The notes under the pieces: model-generated
The model's database searches: none
Seen by the model: the letters and a program-made list of their open reading frames with translations, nothing else
Told to the model about the DNA's origin: nothing
Shown here: in pieces, positions 1 to 5,939 of the stretch
Position numbering within the stretch: the first letter of the stretch is position 1
How the letters are laid out: each line of letters opens with the position of its first letter
Source: Nitrospinota bacterium
GTDB taxonomy: Bacteria; UBA8248; JACPRG01
Length of the DNA stretch: 10,961 nucleotides
Direction of reading: 5' to 3'
NCBI GenBank assembly: GCA_030740135.1
Contig: JASLXW010000090.1
Span: 1 to 10,961 of the forward strand
Program-made: the position numbers and the translations under genes

Positions 1-76
1 TGCCAGGCCGTTGGGAGTCCCGGATGCGGGGTTCCTCGCGACCTTTATCAGCCTGACGGGTCTGGGAGCATTTTCC

Positions 77-736
77 TTGAGTCCCCCCGTTTCCGAACGC
101 GTCTTGGTTCTGGATCAAGATGAAAGGACTTACGCCGTCCTGGAGGAGAGCGCCAAATCGCTCGATATCACCATCCAGCCGATGGGGGACGGGGTCCGCC
201 AAGGCGATTTGCGGGGACAGCGTTATCTGCTCGCGTTTGCGGCTTACCCCAACGATTCATTCTTCGAGGGCGATGACCATCGAACCGGGACCTACCGCCT
301 GGTGCTGCTGGCCAACGCCTCGTCCAAGCGGAAGGCGCTGGATTTAGTGGGGTCGGGGATCTTCGGCGTCCTGACCAAACCGATCCAGGCCGAAGAGGCG
401 AGCGCGGTCATCCGGGGCGCCCTGGAAATGCAGCGCGTCCAGCGCGAGCTCAGCCGCCTGGGCACGATCGAGTGCCTGTCCGAATCCTTGATGGACAAGC
501 TGCGGAATATTGCACGCAAGGCGGATCGGGTGAAGAAGGGAGACTTGTTCGATTTTGTGAAGCGCTGCATCGAGAAGCCGCTCTTGGAAATGGTTCTTGA
601 GGAAACCGGCGGAAACCGGATCAAGGCCGCCAACGTCTTGGGGATCAACCGCAACACCCTCCGGACCAAGCTGAAGGAACTGGGCGTCGAAACCCCCCGC
701 CCGGCCAGGCAGCGTGGAAAGCCGACCCGACGTTGA
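77..736 (+). CDS. Fis-type HTH regulator with degenerate receiver-like domain
   Basis: Probable DNA-binding transcriptional regulator of about 220 residues. The N-terminal ~110 residues look like a response-regulator receiver: a first strand VLVLDQDE, a beta4-like VLLANAS, and the conserved Lys in LTKPI. The second acidic-pocket residue is Gln. The residue at the usual phospho-acceptor site, four before the Pro of AAYPND, is Phe. Phosphorylation is therefore unlikely, and this may be a pseudo-receiver. The C-terminal ~40 residues are a Fis-family helix-turn-helix (GGNRIKAANVLGINRNTLR, then KLKELGVE), as in NtrC and RegA/ActR proteins; there is no AAA+ sigma54 domain between them. I prefer the TTG at 77 because GGGAG lies 9 nt upstream and the receiver begins just after. 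The frame is open to the left edge, so a longer or 5'-partial gene (for example from TTG 11, or a fusion to an upstream kinase) is possible. Its targets are unknown. Confidence 0.75.
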   Translation: MSPPVSERVLVLDQDERTYAVLEESAKSLDITIQPMGDGVRQGDLRGQRYLLAFAAYPNDSFFEGDDHRTGTYRLVLLANASSKRKALDLVGSGIFGVLTKPIQAEEASAVIRGALEMQRVQRELSRLGTIECLSESLMDKLRNIARKADRVKKGDLFDFVKRCIEKPLLEMVLEETGGNRIKAANVLGINRNTLRTKLKELGVETPRPARQRGKPTRR

Positions 737-739
737 CGT

Positions 740-759
740 GCGGGGGGCCTCTCCCCCGC
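740..759 (+). terminator. GC hairpin just after the regulator stop
   Basis: A perfect 7-bp stem GCGGGGG/CCCCCGC with a 6-nt loop starts 3 nt after the TGA. No T-run follows directly; the nearest is TTTT at 777-780. It could be a weak or Rho-assisted terminator separating the regulator from the glm operon, or an mRNA 3' stabiliser. Confidence 0.35.
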
Positions 760-781
760 CGAAACCCGACCCGGGATTTTG

Positions 782-811
782 TTGCCCCCCGAACCGAACA
801 CTCCATATAAT
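782..811 (+). promoter_or_regulatory. sigma70-like promoter for the glm operon
   Basis: A perfect -10 box TATAAT at 806-811 is preceded, with an 18-nt spacer, by TTGCCC (4 of 6 matches to the -35 consensus) at 782-787. TATAAT stands out in such GC-rich DNA. Transcription would start near 818, giving a ~125-nt leader before the GlmU-like start. Confidence 0.55.
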
Positions 812-864
812 CAAGCGTAGCATGACTCATTTTCCGGCCCGTGATTCGAGCGCGGCGGAAAATA

Positions 865-893
865 TCTCCTCCCCGGTCTTCCCGGCAAGGAGA
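865..893 (+). promoter_or_regulatory. Shine-Dalgarno-sequestering hairpin in the glm leader
   Basis: TCTCCT (865-870) is complementary to AGGAGA (888-893), and inside this CCGG (873-876) pairs with CCGG (882-885). The two stems are joined by a symmetric 2x2 internal loop and closed by a 5-nt loop. The distal arm contains the strong AAGGAG ribosome-binding site of the ATG at 903, so the fold would hide it. A translational switch is an inference from the base pairing; I recognise no known riboswitch class. Confidence 0.4.
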
Positions 894-902
894 AAGAGGG
901 CC

Positions 903-947
903 ATGAAAAGATCCGACGCCCGCCGGGCGCCAGGGGCCGTTTCATGA
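903..947 (+). CDS. possible 14-aa leader peptide coupled to the GlmU-like gene
   Basis: The short ORF MKRSDARRAPGAVS starts 9 nt after AAGGAGA (887-893), the best ribosome-binding site in the leader. Its TGA overlaps the next ATG as ATGA (944-947), the classic arrangement for translational coupling. The GlmU-like start itself has only a weak AGGGG upstream. A longer in-frame start exists at ATG 822. A GC hairpin (CGCCC 917-921 with GGGCG 925-929) lies inside. Four of its 14 residues are Arg. It may be only a ribosome-loading device, or a chance ORF; a frameshifted N-terminus of the next protein is unlikely because that protein begins with a normal Rossmann strand. Confidence 0.35.
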   Translation: MKRSDARRAPGAVS

Positions 948-2152
948 AGGCGATCATCCTCGCGGGCGGCGGTGACAACCTGCCTCCTTTCACATCTTCG
1001 CGTCCCAAGCCGATGATCCACCTGAGCGGCCGCTACCTCCTGGAGAGCGCCATCGACTCCCTGCGGGCGGCCGGCGTCGTGGACCTCATCCTGGTGGTCG
1101 GCCACGGCAAGGAGCGCATCATCACCCATTTCGGCAATGGGGGCGATTTCGGCGTCCGCATCAGCTACGTCAGCCAGGAGGAAGAGGACCTCGGGATCGG
1201 CAACGCGCTCCTGCAAGCCGAGACGCGGATCAATCCGGGCGAGCACTTCCTGCTCGTGTACGGAGACGTGGTGACCACCGGGAACATTTACCTGGAGACC
1301 ATTCAGAGCTTCAATTCTTTCAAGGCCCCGGTGGCGGCCATCTGTCTGACCCCGGCGGCCGAGGCCTTCGGCAACGTCTACCTGGACAACGAGATGCGCA
1401 TCACCCGGCTGGTCGAAAAACCCGGGCAGAGCGGGTTCGGGAACTATGTGCTGGCGGGGGCCTTTGTCCTTCCCCAGAGTTTTTTCACGACCCTGCGAGG
1501 CGCCGGCGGCGACATGGGCGGGGCCCTGGTGGCCTGGATCGGCGAAAGCGGGCTGCACTCCTGCATCTGGGAGCAGGACTGGGCCGACGTGAAAAACCCG
1601 TGGGACATCCTGCGGGCGAACCGGATGGTCATGGATACGTGGCGCCAGGCCGTCGTCTCCGACACCACCCAGCTGAAGGGGTGGGTCCACGTCAATGGAC
1701 CCATCCACATCGAGGAGGGGGTCAAGATCCTGTCCGGAACGGTCATTGAAGGCCCCTGCTATCTCGGAAAAGACAGTTTCGTGGGGAACAACGTCCTCAT
1801 CCGCCCCTACACCAGCGTCGGTCCGGGCTCGGTGATCGGCTATGGGGTCGAATTGAAAAACTGTGTCCTGTTCGGATCGAGCAAGGTGGGACGCCTATCC
1901 TTCATCGGGGACAGCGTCGTGGGCGAAGGGGCCAACATCGGCTCCGGCACGGTCACGGTCAACATCAACCTGGACGGCACGAACATTCAGGCCTCCGTGA
2001 ACGGCGAAATGGTCGAGACGGGGATGGCCAAGCTGGGTTCTTTCATCGGCGACAAGTCCGTGATCGGCGCGGGCAACACCCTGCTGGCGGGCACGGTCAT
2101 CCGGGGCGGGAGCACCATCCCCCATCACGGCACCGCCCCGCGGGAGGTGTAA
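944..2152 (+). CDS. glmU: archaeal-style GlmU-like sugar-1-phosphate nucleotidyltransferase / LbH acetyltransferase
   Basis: This 402-residue two-domain protein probably makes UDP-GlcNAc from glucosamine-1-phosphate in the cytoplasm. Residues 1-~230 are a nucleotidyltransferase Rossmann domain: MKAIILAGG, RPKP (20-23), the metal-site motif VYGD (105-108), LVEKP (156-160) and DWADV (212-216). Residues ~243-392 are a left-handed beta-helix of hexapeptide repeats (IGYGVELKN, IGDSVVGEGANIGSG, IGDKSVIGAG). Length and order match the archaeal bifunctional GlmU group (Sulfolobus ST0452 type) better than E. coli GlmU (456 aa). The nucleotide-binding signature, normally LAGGxGTRLxPxT, reads LAGGGDNLPPFT: one residue is missing and the near-invariant Arg is Asn, so nucleotidyl transfer may be altered or lost. 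The start is fixed by the MKAIILAGG strand. It is followed after 4 nt by glmS, which supports the amino-sugar role. Alternatives are a glucose-1-phosphate nucleotidyltransferase or an acetyltransferase-only enzyme. Confidence 0.8.
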   Translation: MKAIILAGGGDNLPPFTSSRPKPMIHLSGRYLLESAIDSLRAAGVVDLILVVGHGKERIITHFGNGGDFGVRISYVSQEEEDLGIGNALLQAETRINPGEHFLLVYGDVVTTGNIYLETIQSFNSFKAPVAAICLTPAAEAFGNVYLDNEMRITRLVEKPGQSGFGNYVLAGAFVLPQSFFTTLRGAGGDMGGALVAWIGESGLHSCIWEQDWADVKNPWDILRANRMVMDTWRQAVVSDTTQLKGWVHVNGPIHIEEGVKILSGTVIEGPCYLGKDSFVGNNVLIRPYTSVGPGSVIGYGVELKNCVLFGSSKVGRLSFIGDSVVGEGANIGSGTVTVNINLDGTNIQASVNGEMVETGMAKLGSFIGDKSVIGAGNTLLAGTVIRGGSTIPHHGTAPREV

Positions 2153-2156
2153 GCGC

Positions 2157-3977
2157 ATGTGCGGCATCTCCGGAGTCGTCGGTCACCGCCCGGTCGCGGC
2201 GGACCTGTACCAGACCATCCGCAACCTGGAGTACCGCGGCTACGATTCCTGCGGCGTCGCGGTCATCCACGACGAACAACTCGAAATCCGCAAGAACGTC
2301 GGCAGCGTCGAGGAGGTCAACGCCCTCGAAGGGTTGACGCGGCTCAGCGGCGAGGTCGGCATCGCCCACACCCGCTGGGCCACCCACGGAAAGGTCAACC
2401 GCGAGAACACCCACCCGCACACCGGCTGCCGGGGCGACCTGGCCGTCGTCCACAACGGGATCATCGCCAACTACCGCGTCCTGCGGGAGCGCCTCCAGGC
2501 GGAAGGACACAAGTTCCTCTCCGAGACCGACACCGAGGTGATCGCCCACCTCATCGAGGGGAACATGGACGCCGGGCTGAACCTGGAAGACGCCTTCCGC
2601 CGCTCGGCCCGGGAGCTCGAAGGCACATTCGCCCTGGCGGTGATCGCCCTGCGCGAGCGGGACCGGATCCTCTGCGCCAAAAAAGAAAGCCCCCTCATCC
2701 TGGGGATCGGAGAGAGCTGCAACTTCGTCGGCTCGGACTTCAACGCCTTTATCGAGTTCACCAAGCACGCCGTGGTCCTGGAGGACGGCGAGATGGCCAT
2801 CGTCACCCGGGACGGGTTCACGGTGAAGGACTTCCTGACCGGGCGGACCATCCGCAAGAGCGTCATGGAGATCCAGTGGGACGCCGAGATGTCCAAGCGC
2901 GGGGGCTACCCGCACTACATGCTCAAGGAAATCTACGAGCAGCCGCGCACCATCGCCCACGCCCTCGAGCTCGACCGTTCGGAGCTGCGCGAGATCGCCC
3001 GCGCCGTCGAGGGGTTCGGGCGGACGTACCTCATCGGGACGGGGACGACCTATTACGTCAGCCTCACCGCCCAGTACCTTTTTTCTCAGCTGGCCGGACG
3101 GTTCCTCCCGGCCGTAAGCAGCGACGAGTTTCGCGGCCTGGCCACCTCGGACGGCGACACCCTGGTCCTGGCCTGCTCCCAGTCGGGGGAGACATACGAT
3201 ACGCTGAGCGCGCTCCGCCACGCCAAAGCCCAGGGCGCGGCCACGGCGGCGGTGGTCAACGTCATGGGGTCATCCATCGCGCGAATGGCCGATCGGGTGA
3301 TCATCCAGGGGGCCGGTCCGGAGATCTGCGTCCTCAGCACGAAGGCGGCCATCTCCCAGATCACCATCCTCCTGCTCATCGCCCTGGAGCTTGGGATCGA
3401 GACGGGCCGTCTCTCGGAAGGGGAGGTCGAGGTCCTGCGCGGGGAACTCGGCCGGCTGCCGGACCTCATCGAGACGATCCTCAACGAGCGCTCGGGATTC
3501 ATTCACACCATCGCCCACCGGCGGATGGATAGGAAAAACTGGCTTTATCTGGGCCGGGGGATTTACTACGCCATCGCCATGGAATCGGCGCTCAAGATGA
3601 AAGAGGTCACTTACCTGCACGCCGAGGGCATGCCCGCCGGGTTCCTCAAGCACGGGACCATCTCCCTGATCGACGAGCGCATGGCCTCGCTGGTCCTGAT
3701 CCCGCCGCCTGACGCGGGCGAGCTCTACACCCTCTCGCTGAGCAGCGCCGAGGAGATCAAGGCGCGGGGTGGCTACGTCCTGGGGTTCCACACCGAGGGG
3801 GACAAAGACGCGCTGGCCGTGTGCGACGAATCCATCGTCCTTCCGCCCGCCCCCCTGCTGGTGACGCCCTTCCTCCACCTGATCATCGGCCAGCTCTTCG
3901 CCTACTTCACCGCCACGGGCCTCAAGCGAAACATCGACCGCCCCCGCTCCCTGGCCAAATCCGTCACGGTCGCCTGA
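2157..3977 (+). CDS. glmS: glutamine-fructose-6-phosphate aminotransferase (GlmS)
   Basis: Converts fructose-6-phosphate and glutamine to glucosamine-6-phosphate, the first step of UDP-GlcNAc synthesis. At 606 residues it is full length for the family. The N-terminal glutaminase has the catalytic Cys2 exposed after Met removal (MCGISGVVG), HTRWATHG (71-78), VVHNGI (97-102) and TDTEVIAHL (124-132). Two SIS sugar-binding domains follow, at roughly 285-420 and 455-590: CSQSGET (340-346), LSTKA (393-397), LGRG (465-468) and the KHG motif containing the catalytic His499. The C-terminal tail RPRSLAKSVTVA is canonical. Two usually conserved spots differ: GTGTTYY (294-300) where GCGTSYH is usual, and AGFLKHGT (494-501) where AGELKHGP is usual. 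GGGAGGTG (2142-2149), inside the end of the upstream gene, is the ribosome-binding site, 7 nt before the ATG. The 4-nt gap to the GlmU-like gene indicates one transcript and leaves no room for a glmS ribozyme. Confidence 0.95.
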   Translation: MCGISGVVGHRPVAADLYQTIRNLEYRGYDSCGVAVIHDEQLEIRKNVGSVEEVNALEGLTRLSGEVGIAHTRWATHGKVNRENTHPHTGCRGDLAVVHNGIIANYRVLRERLQAEGHKFLSETDTEVIAHLIEGNMDAGLNLEDAFRRSARELEGTFALAVIALRERDRILCAKKESPLILGIGESCNFVGSDFNAFIEFTKHAVVLEDGEMAIVTRDGFTVKDFLTGRTIRKSVMEIQWDAEMSKRGGYPHYMLKEIYEQPRTIAHALELDRSELREIARAVEGFGRTYLIGTGTTYYVSLTAQYLFSQLAGRFLPAVSSDEFRGLATSDGDTLVLACSQSGETYDTLSALRHAKAQGAATAAVVNVMGSSIARMADRVIIQGAGPEICVLSTKAAISQITILLLIALELGIETGRLSEGEVEVLRGELGRLPDLIETILNERSGFIHTIAHRRMDRKNWLYLGRGIYYAIAMESALKMKEVTYLHAEGMPAGFLKHGTISLIDERMASLVLIPPPDAGELYTLSLSSAEEIKARGGYVLGFHTEGDKDALAVCDESIVLPPAPLLVTPFLHLIIGQLFAYFTATGLKRNIDRPRSLAKSVTVA

Positions 3978-3979
3978 GG

Positions 3980-4010
3980 GTCCCCGGAGGGCCTTCTCCG
4001 GCTCCGGGAC
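3980..4010 (+). terminator. GC hairpin after glmS
   Basis: CCGGAG (3984-3989) pairs with CTCCGG (3996-4001) around a GGCCTT loop. An alternative longer fold pairs GTCCC (3980-3984) with GGGAC (4006-4010). It begins right after the glmS stop but has no T-tract, so intrinsic termination is uncertain. Confidence 0.3.
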
Positions 4011-4037
4011 GGTTGGGCTTCGAGGGGGGTGACTTTT

Positions 4038-4080
4038 GGGTCGGTTGACCCCTCGGGTCGGTTGACCCTTTGGGTCGGCT
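4038..4080. repeat. 17-bp tandem repeat, about 2.5 copies
   Basis: Units at 4038-4054 and 4055-4071 share GGGTCGGTTGACCC and differ only in the last three bases (CTC or TTT). A third partial unit starts at 4072 (GGGTCGGCT). Each full unit is itself an inverted repeat (GGGTC, 4-nt loop, GACCC). It lies in the 419-nt gene-free stretch between glmS and the M24 gene. TCGGTTGAC recurs at 5830-5838, beside the second large repeat. Confidence 0.6.
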
Positions 4081-4113
4081 GTGGATGGATCTGTGTAATC
4101 TGTGGATTCAAAG

Positions 4114-4296
4114 ATTGAAAGAGACAAAGACAGAGGTAAAAGGCGCATCCACAGATTTTGCAGATTACACAGATTGGAGAAGACTAAAAACAAGGGATTC
4201 GAGGCGGGATTCCTCGCTGTGCTCGGAATGACATATGAAAAGGTGTTGGTTAGCGGAGTTTCAGAAATCTGTGCAATCTGTGGATAAAAGCCTTTC
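4114..4296. repeat. 183-bp dispersed repeat, copy 1
   Basis: Aligns with 5641-5823 over its full length with about 10 substitutions and two 1-nt indels by hand count (about 93% identity), in the same orientation. Near its ends are inverted motifs: ATCCACAGATT (4147-4157) with ACACAGATT (4167-4175) on the left, and AATCTGTGCAATCTGTGGAT (4266-4285) on the right. The middle holds GGATTCCTCGCTGTGCTCGGAATGACA (4207-4233, interrupted only by my line of reading). A further inverted copy, ATCTGTGTAATCTGTGGATT, lies just outside at 4089-4108. It has no transposase and looks like a non-autonomous, MITE- or REP-like element. The short ORFs inside it are not genes. The rest of the 3978-4396 spacer holds the tandem repeat and the M24 promoter. 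Confidence 0.85.
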
Positions 4297-4322
4297 CGTC
4301 GTGATCAGTCAAAACCCCCGGA

Positions 4323-4351
4323 TTGAAGAGCGACGCAAGGTCGGATAGGCT
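4323..4351 (+). promoter_or_regulatory. candidate sigma70 promoter for the M24-family gene
   Basis: TTGAAG (4323-4328), a 17-nt spacer, then TAGGCT (4346-4351). It lies just outside repeat copy 1 and would give a leader of about 40 nt. The same hexamer TAGGCT serves as -10 in the candidate promoter at 7258-7287. Boxes of this quality occur by chance, so confidence is modest. Confidence 0.4.
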
Positions 4352-4396
4352 TCCTGAAATTGAAATCGGTTTCTATCTCCCCTGAAAGGAGACCCA

Positions 4397-5608
4397 TTGG
4401 AGATCAAGAACGGCTTTCCCCATCTCTCCCTGGCCGAACGAGACCGGAGGTGGGCCGCGATTCGGCAAAAAATGGCCGAACGGGACTTGGACGCCCTCAT
4501 CATCCGGGGCCATTCGGGTTTCTGGTACGGGTTCATGGCGGACATCCGGTACGTCTCGGGCGTCAACGGTCATTCAGGGTACTGCGTGTTCCCGCGTGAT
4601 GCCGATCCGACGGTGTTCCTGTGGTTTCCGCCGGCGGCGGAATGGTCCGTTCGCAAACAGCAGAGCTGGGTGAAAGACGTTCGCGGCGGCGGTTGGCCGT
4701 TCGGGGCGTCCATGGCCGCGGACCGGTTGAAAGAACTGGGGTGCGGCGGCGGCAGGGTGGGAATTGTCGGACTTCCCGGCGAGCGGGAGCCCGAGGGGAT
4801 CTTTCCCCACGGCGCCTATCTGGAGCTTCAAAAGGCCCTGCCGGGCGCGGCGCTGGAAAACGCCACCGACATCATCGAAAAGCTTCGGTGGATCAAGAGC
4901 GCGGAGGAAATCGAGTGCCACACCCGCGCGGCCGAGATCGGGGACCTCGCGATTCAGGCGATGGCCGATTCCGCCAAACCGGGCGCGACCCAGGCCGAAG
5001 TCTATGCGGAAATGGTTCGCGCCATGCTGGCCAACGGCTCGGAGCCGCCGACGATGCTCCTCTGGGAGGCCGGGGCGGAGCCCGCCCACGCGGTGTACGC
5101 CCCGCCGAACCTGCCGCTGAAAAAAGGGGACACCATCGTCAACGAAATCAGCCCCAAGTACTGCGGGTACTACGCGCACCCCCACCAGCCGGTCTGCCTG
5201 GGAAAACCGAATGAAGACCTGCGCCGGATGTATGATTCGGCGTACGCGGCCTTCGAGAACGGGCTGAAAACGCTGAAACCCGGCGTCCGGATGAGCGAGA
5301 TGTGCCGGGCCCTGACGGACCCTATCCGGGACGCGGGTTACGGATGGTCCCGCGTTCCCCTGCACGGGATGGGGCTGGCGAACATCGAGGTTCCGGTCTG
5401 GACGGACGAAGCCTACGCGGGTTTCCCCGGCTCCTCCCGTGTAGAGACCGAGGACGCCGTCATCCGGGAGAATATGATTCTCGCGATTCAGCCAATCTGC
5501 ACTTCTCCCGACGGCAAGCGCGGAATCCCGGTGGGCGACACCGTGTGCGTGACGAAGGACGGCGCCAGGCGGCTTTCAAAAAAGACCATCGAATACATCG
5601 AAGCATGA
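4397..5608 (+). CDS. creatinase/prolidase-fold (M24) protein lacking the metal site
   Basis: A 403-residue cytoplasmic protein, the length of creatinase. Residues ~10-160 match a creatinase-type N-terminal domain and ~165-403 a pita-bread catalytic domain (IEKLRWIKSAEEIE at 160-173, KKGDTIVNE, CGYYAHPHQPV, LHGMG, IRENMILAIQP, VGDTVCVTKDG). In metal-dependent M24 enzymes the ligands are D, D, H, E, E; the aligned residues here are E250, H261, H323, Q365 and G380, so only the His is kept. H231, in AEPAHAVY, matches the substrate-side His of the fold (His232 in creatinase). This suggests a metal-independent hydrolase on a small C-N substrate, or a pseudo-peptidase, rather than a true Xaa-Pro dipeptidase. 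The TTG start is chosen because GAAAGGAGA (4384-4392) lies 4-5 nt upstream. The gene stands alone between two direct repeats. The substrate is unknown. Confidence 0.85.
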   Translation: MEIKNGFPHLSLAERDRRWAAIRQKMAERDLDALIIRGHSGFWYGFMADIRYVSGVNGHSGYCVFPRDADPTVFLWFPPAAEWSVRKQQSWVKDVRGGGWPFGASMAADRLKELGCGGGRVGIVGLPGEREPEGIFPHGAYLELQKALPGAALENATDIIEKLRWIKSAEEIECHTRAAEIGDLAIQAMADSAKPGATQAEVYAEMVRAMLANGSEPPTMLLWEAGAEPAHAVYAPPNLPLKKGDTIVNEISPKYCGYYAHPHQPVCLGKPNEDLRRMYDSAYAAFENGLKTLKPGVRMSEMCRALTDPIRDAGYGWSRVPLHGMGLANIEVPVWTDEAYAGFPGSSRVETEDAVIRENMILAIQPICTSPDGKRGIPVGDTVCVTKDGARRLSKKTIEYIEA

Positions 5609-5640
5609 GAACGTCATCTTGAGGGCCGCGGATTCCACGG

Positions 5641-5823
5641 ATTGAAAGAGGGCCAAGACAGAGGCAAAAGGCATATCCACAGATTTCGCAGATTACACAG
5701 ATTGGAGAAGACCAAAAACAAGGGATTCGAGGCGGGATTCCTCGCTGTACTCGGAATGACATATGAGAGGTGTGGGTTAGCGGAGTTTCAGAAATCTGTG
5801 CAATCTGTGGATAAAAGCCTTTC
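5641..5823. repeat. 183-bp dispersed repeat, copy 2
   Basis: The partner of 4114-4296, in the same orientation, 1,527 bp away, on the far side of the M24 gene. It carries the same ATCCACAGATT/ACACAGATT left motifs and AATCTGTGCAATCTGTGGAT right motif. Beyond the right end are TCGGTTGAC (5830-5838), shared with the tandem repeat at 4038-4071, and GCTCGGAATGAC (5844-5855), shared with the repeat core. It fills most of the 331-nt gene-free stretch 5609-5939, which also holds the terminator of the convergent methyltransferase gene; I see nothing else there. Confidence 0.85.
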
Positions 5824-5910
5824 GAATTATCGGTTGACTCATCGCTCGGAATGACCACTTGCCGCCATGGGCGTGCGGGGTCGTCCGCGGCGAATTCCTT
5901 ATCCGCTTTC

Positions 5911-5937
5911 AATAAAACGCCCGAGTGATTCCCGGCG
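5911..5937 (-). terminator. weak intrinsic terminator for the MetE-like gene
   Basis: Read on the minus strand just after the TAA, CGCC pairs with GGCG (5934-5937 with 5918-5921), with partial extra pairing inside, and TTTTATT (5917-5911) follows immediately. The short imperfect stem keeps confidence low. Confidence 0.4.
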
Positions 5938-5939
5938 CC

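Noticed and set aside
3..56. Tail of an upstream gene ending at TGA 54-56 on the plus strand
   Set aside because: Spacing to the TTG at 77 would fit, but only 17 residues are available and they match nothing I recognise; another frame is also open here.
2153..2156. glmS ribozyme upstream of glmS
   Set aside because: Only 4 nt separate glmS from the preceding gene, and the operon leader lacks room for and resemblance to the ~150-nt ribozyme core.
2097..3221. Long minus-strand open frame over glmS
   Set aside because: GlmS is unmistakable on the plus strand across this span; the antisense translation shows no recognisable motifs.
4114..5823. CRISPR array
   Set aside because: There are only two long copies 1.5 kb apart with a gene between them; no short regularly spaced repeats exist in the window.
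4102..5854. Two short plus-strand ORFs inside the 183-bp repeats (4102-4287 and 5642-5854) with similar translations
   Set aside because: The similarity comes from the DNA repeat itself; the frames differ at their edges, there is no consistent ribosome-binding site and the codon use is unlike the neighbouring genes.
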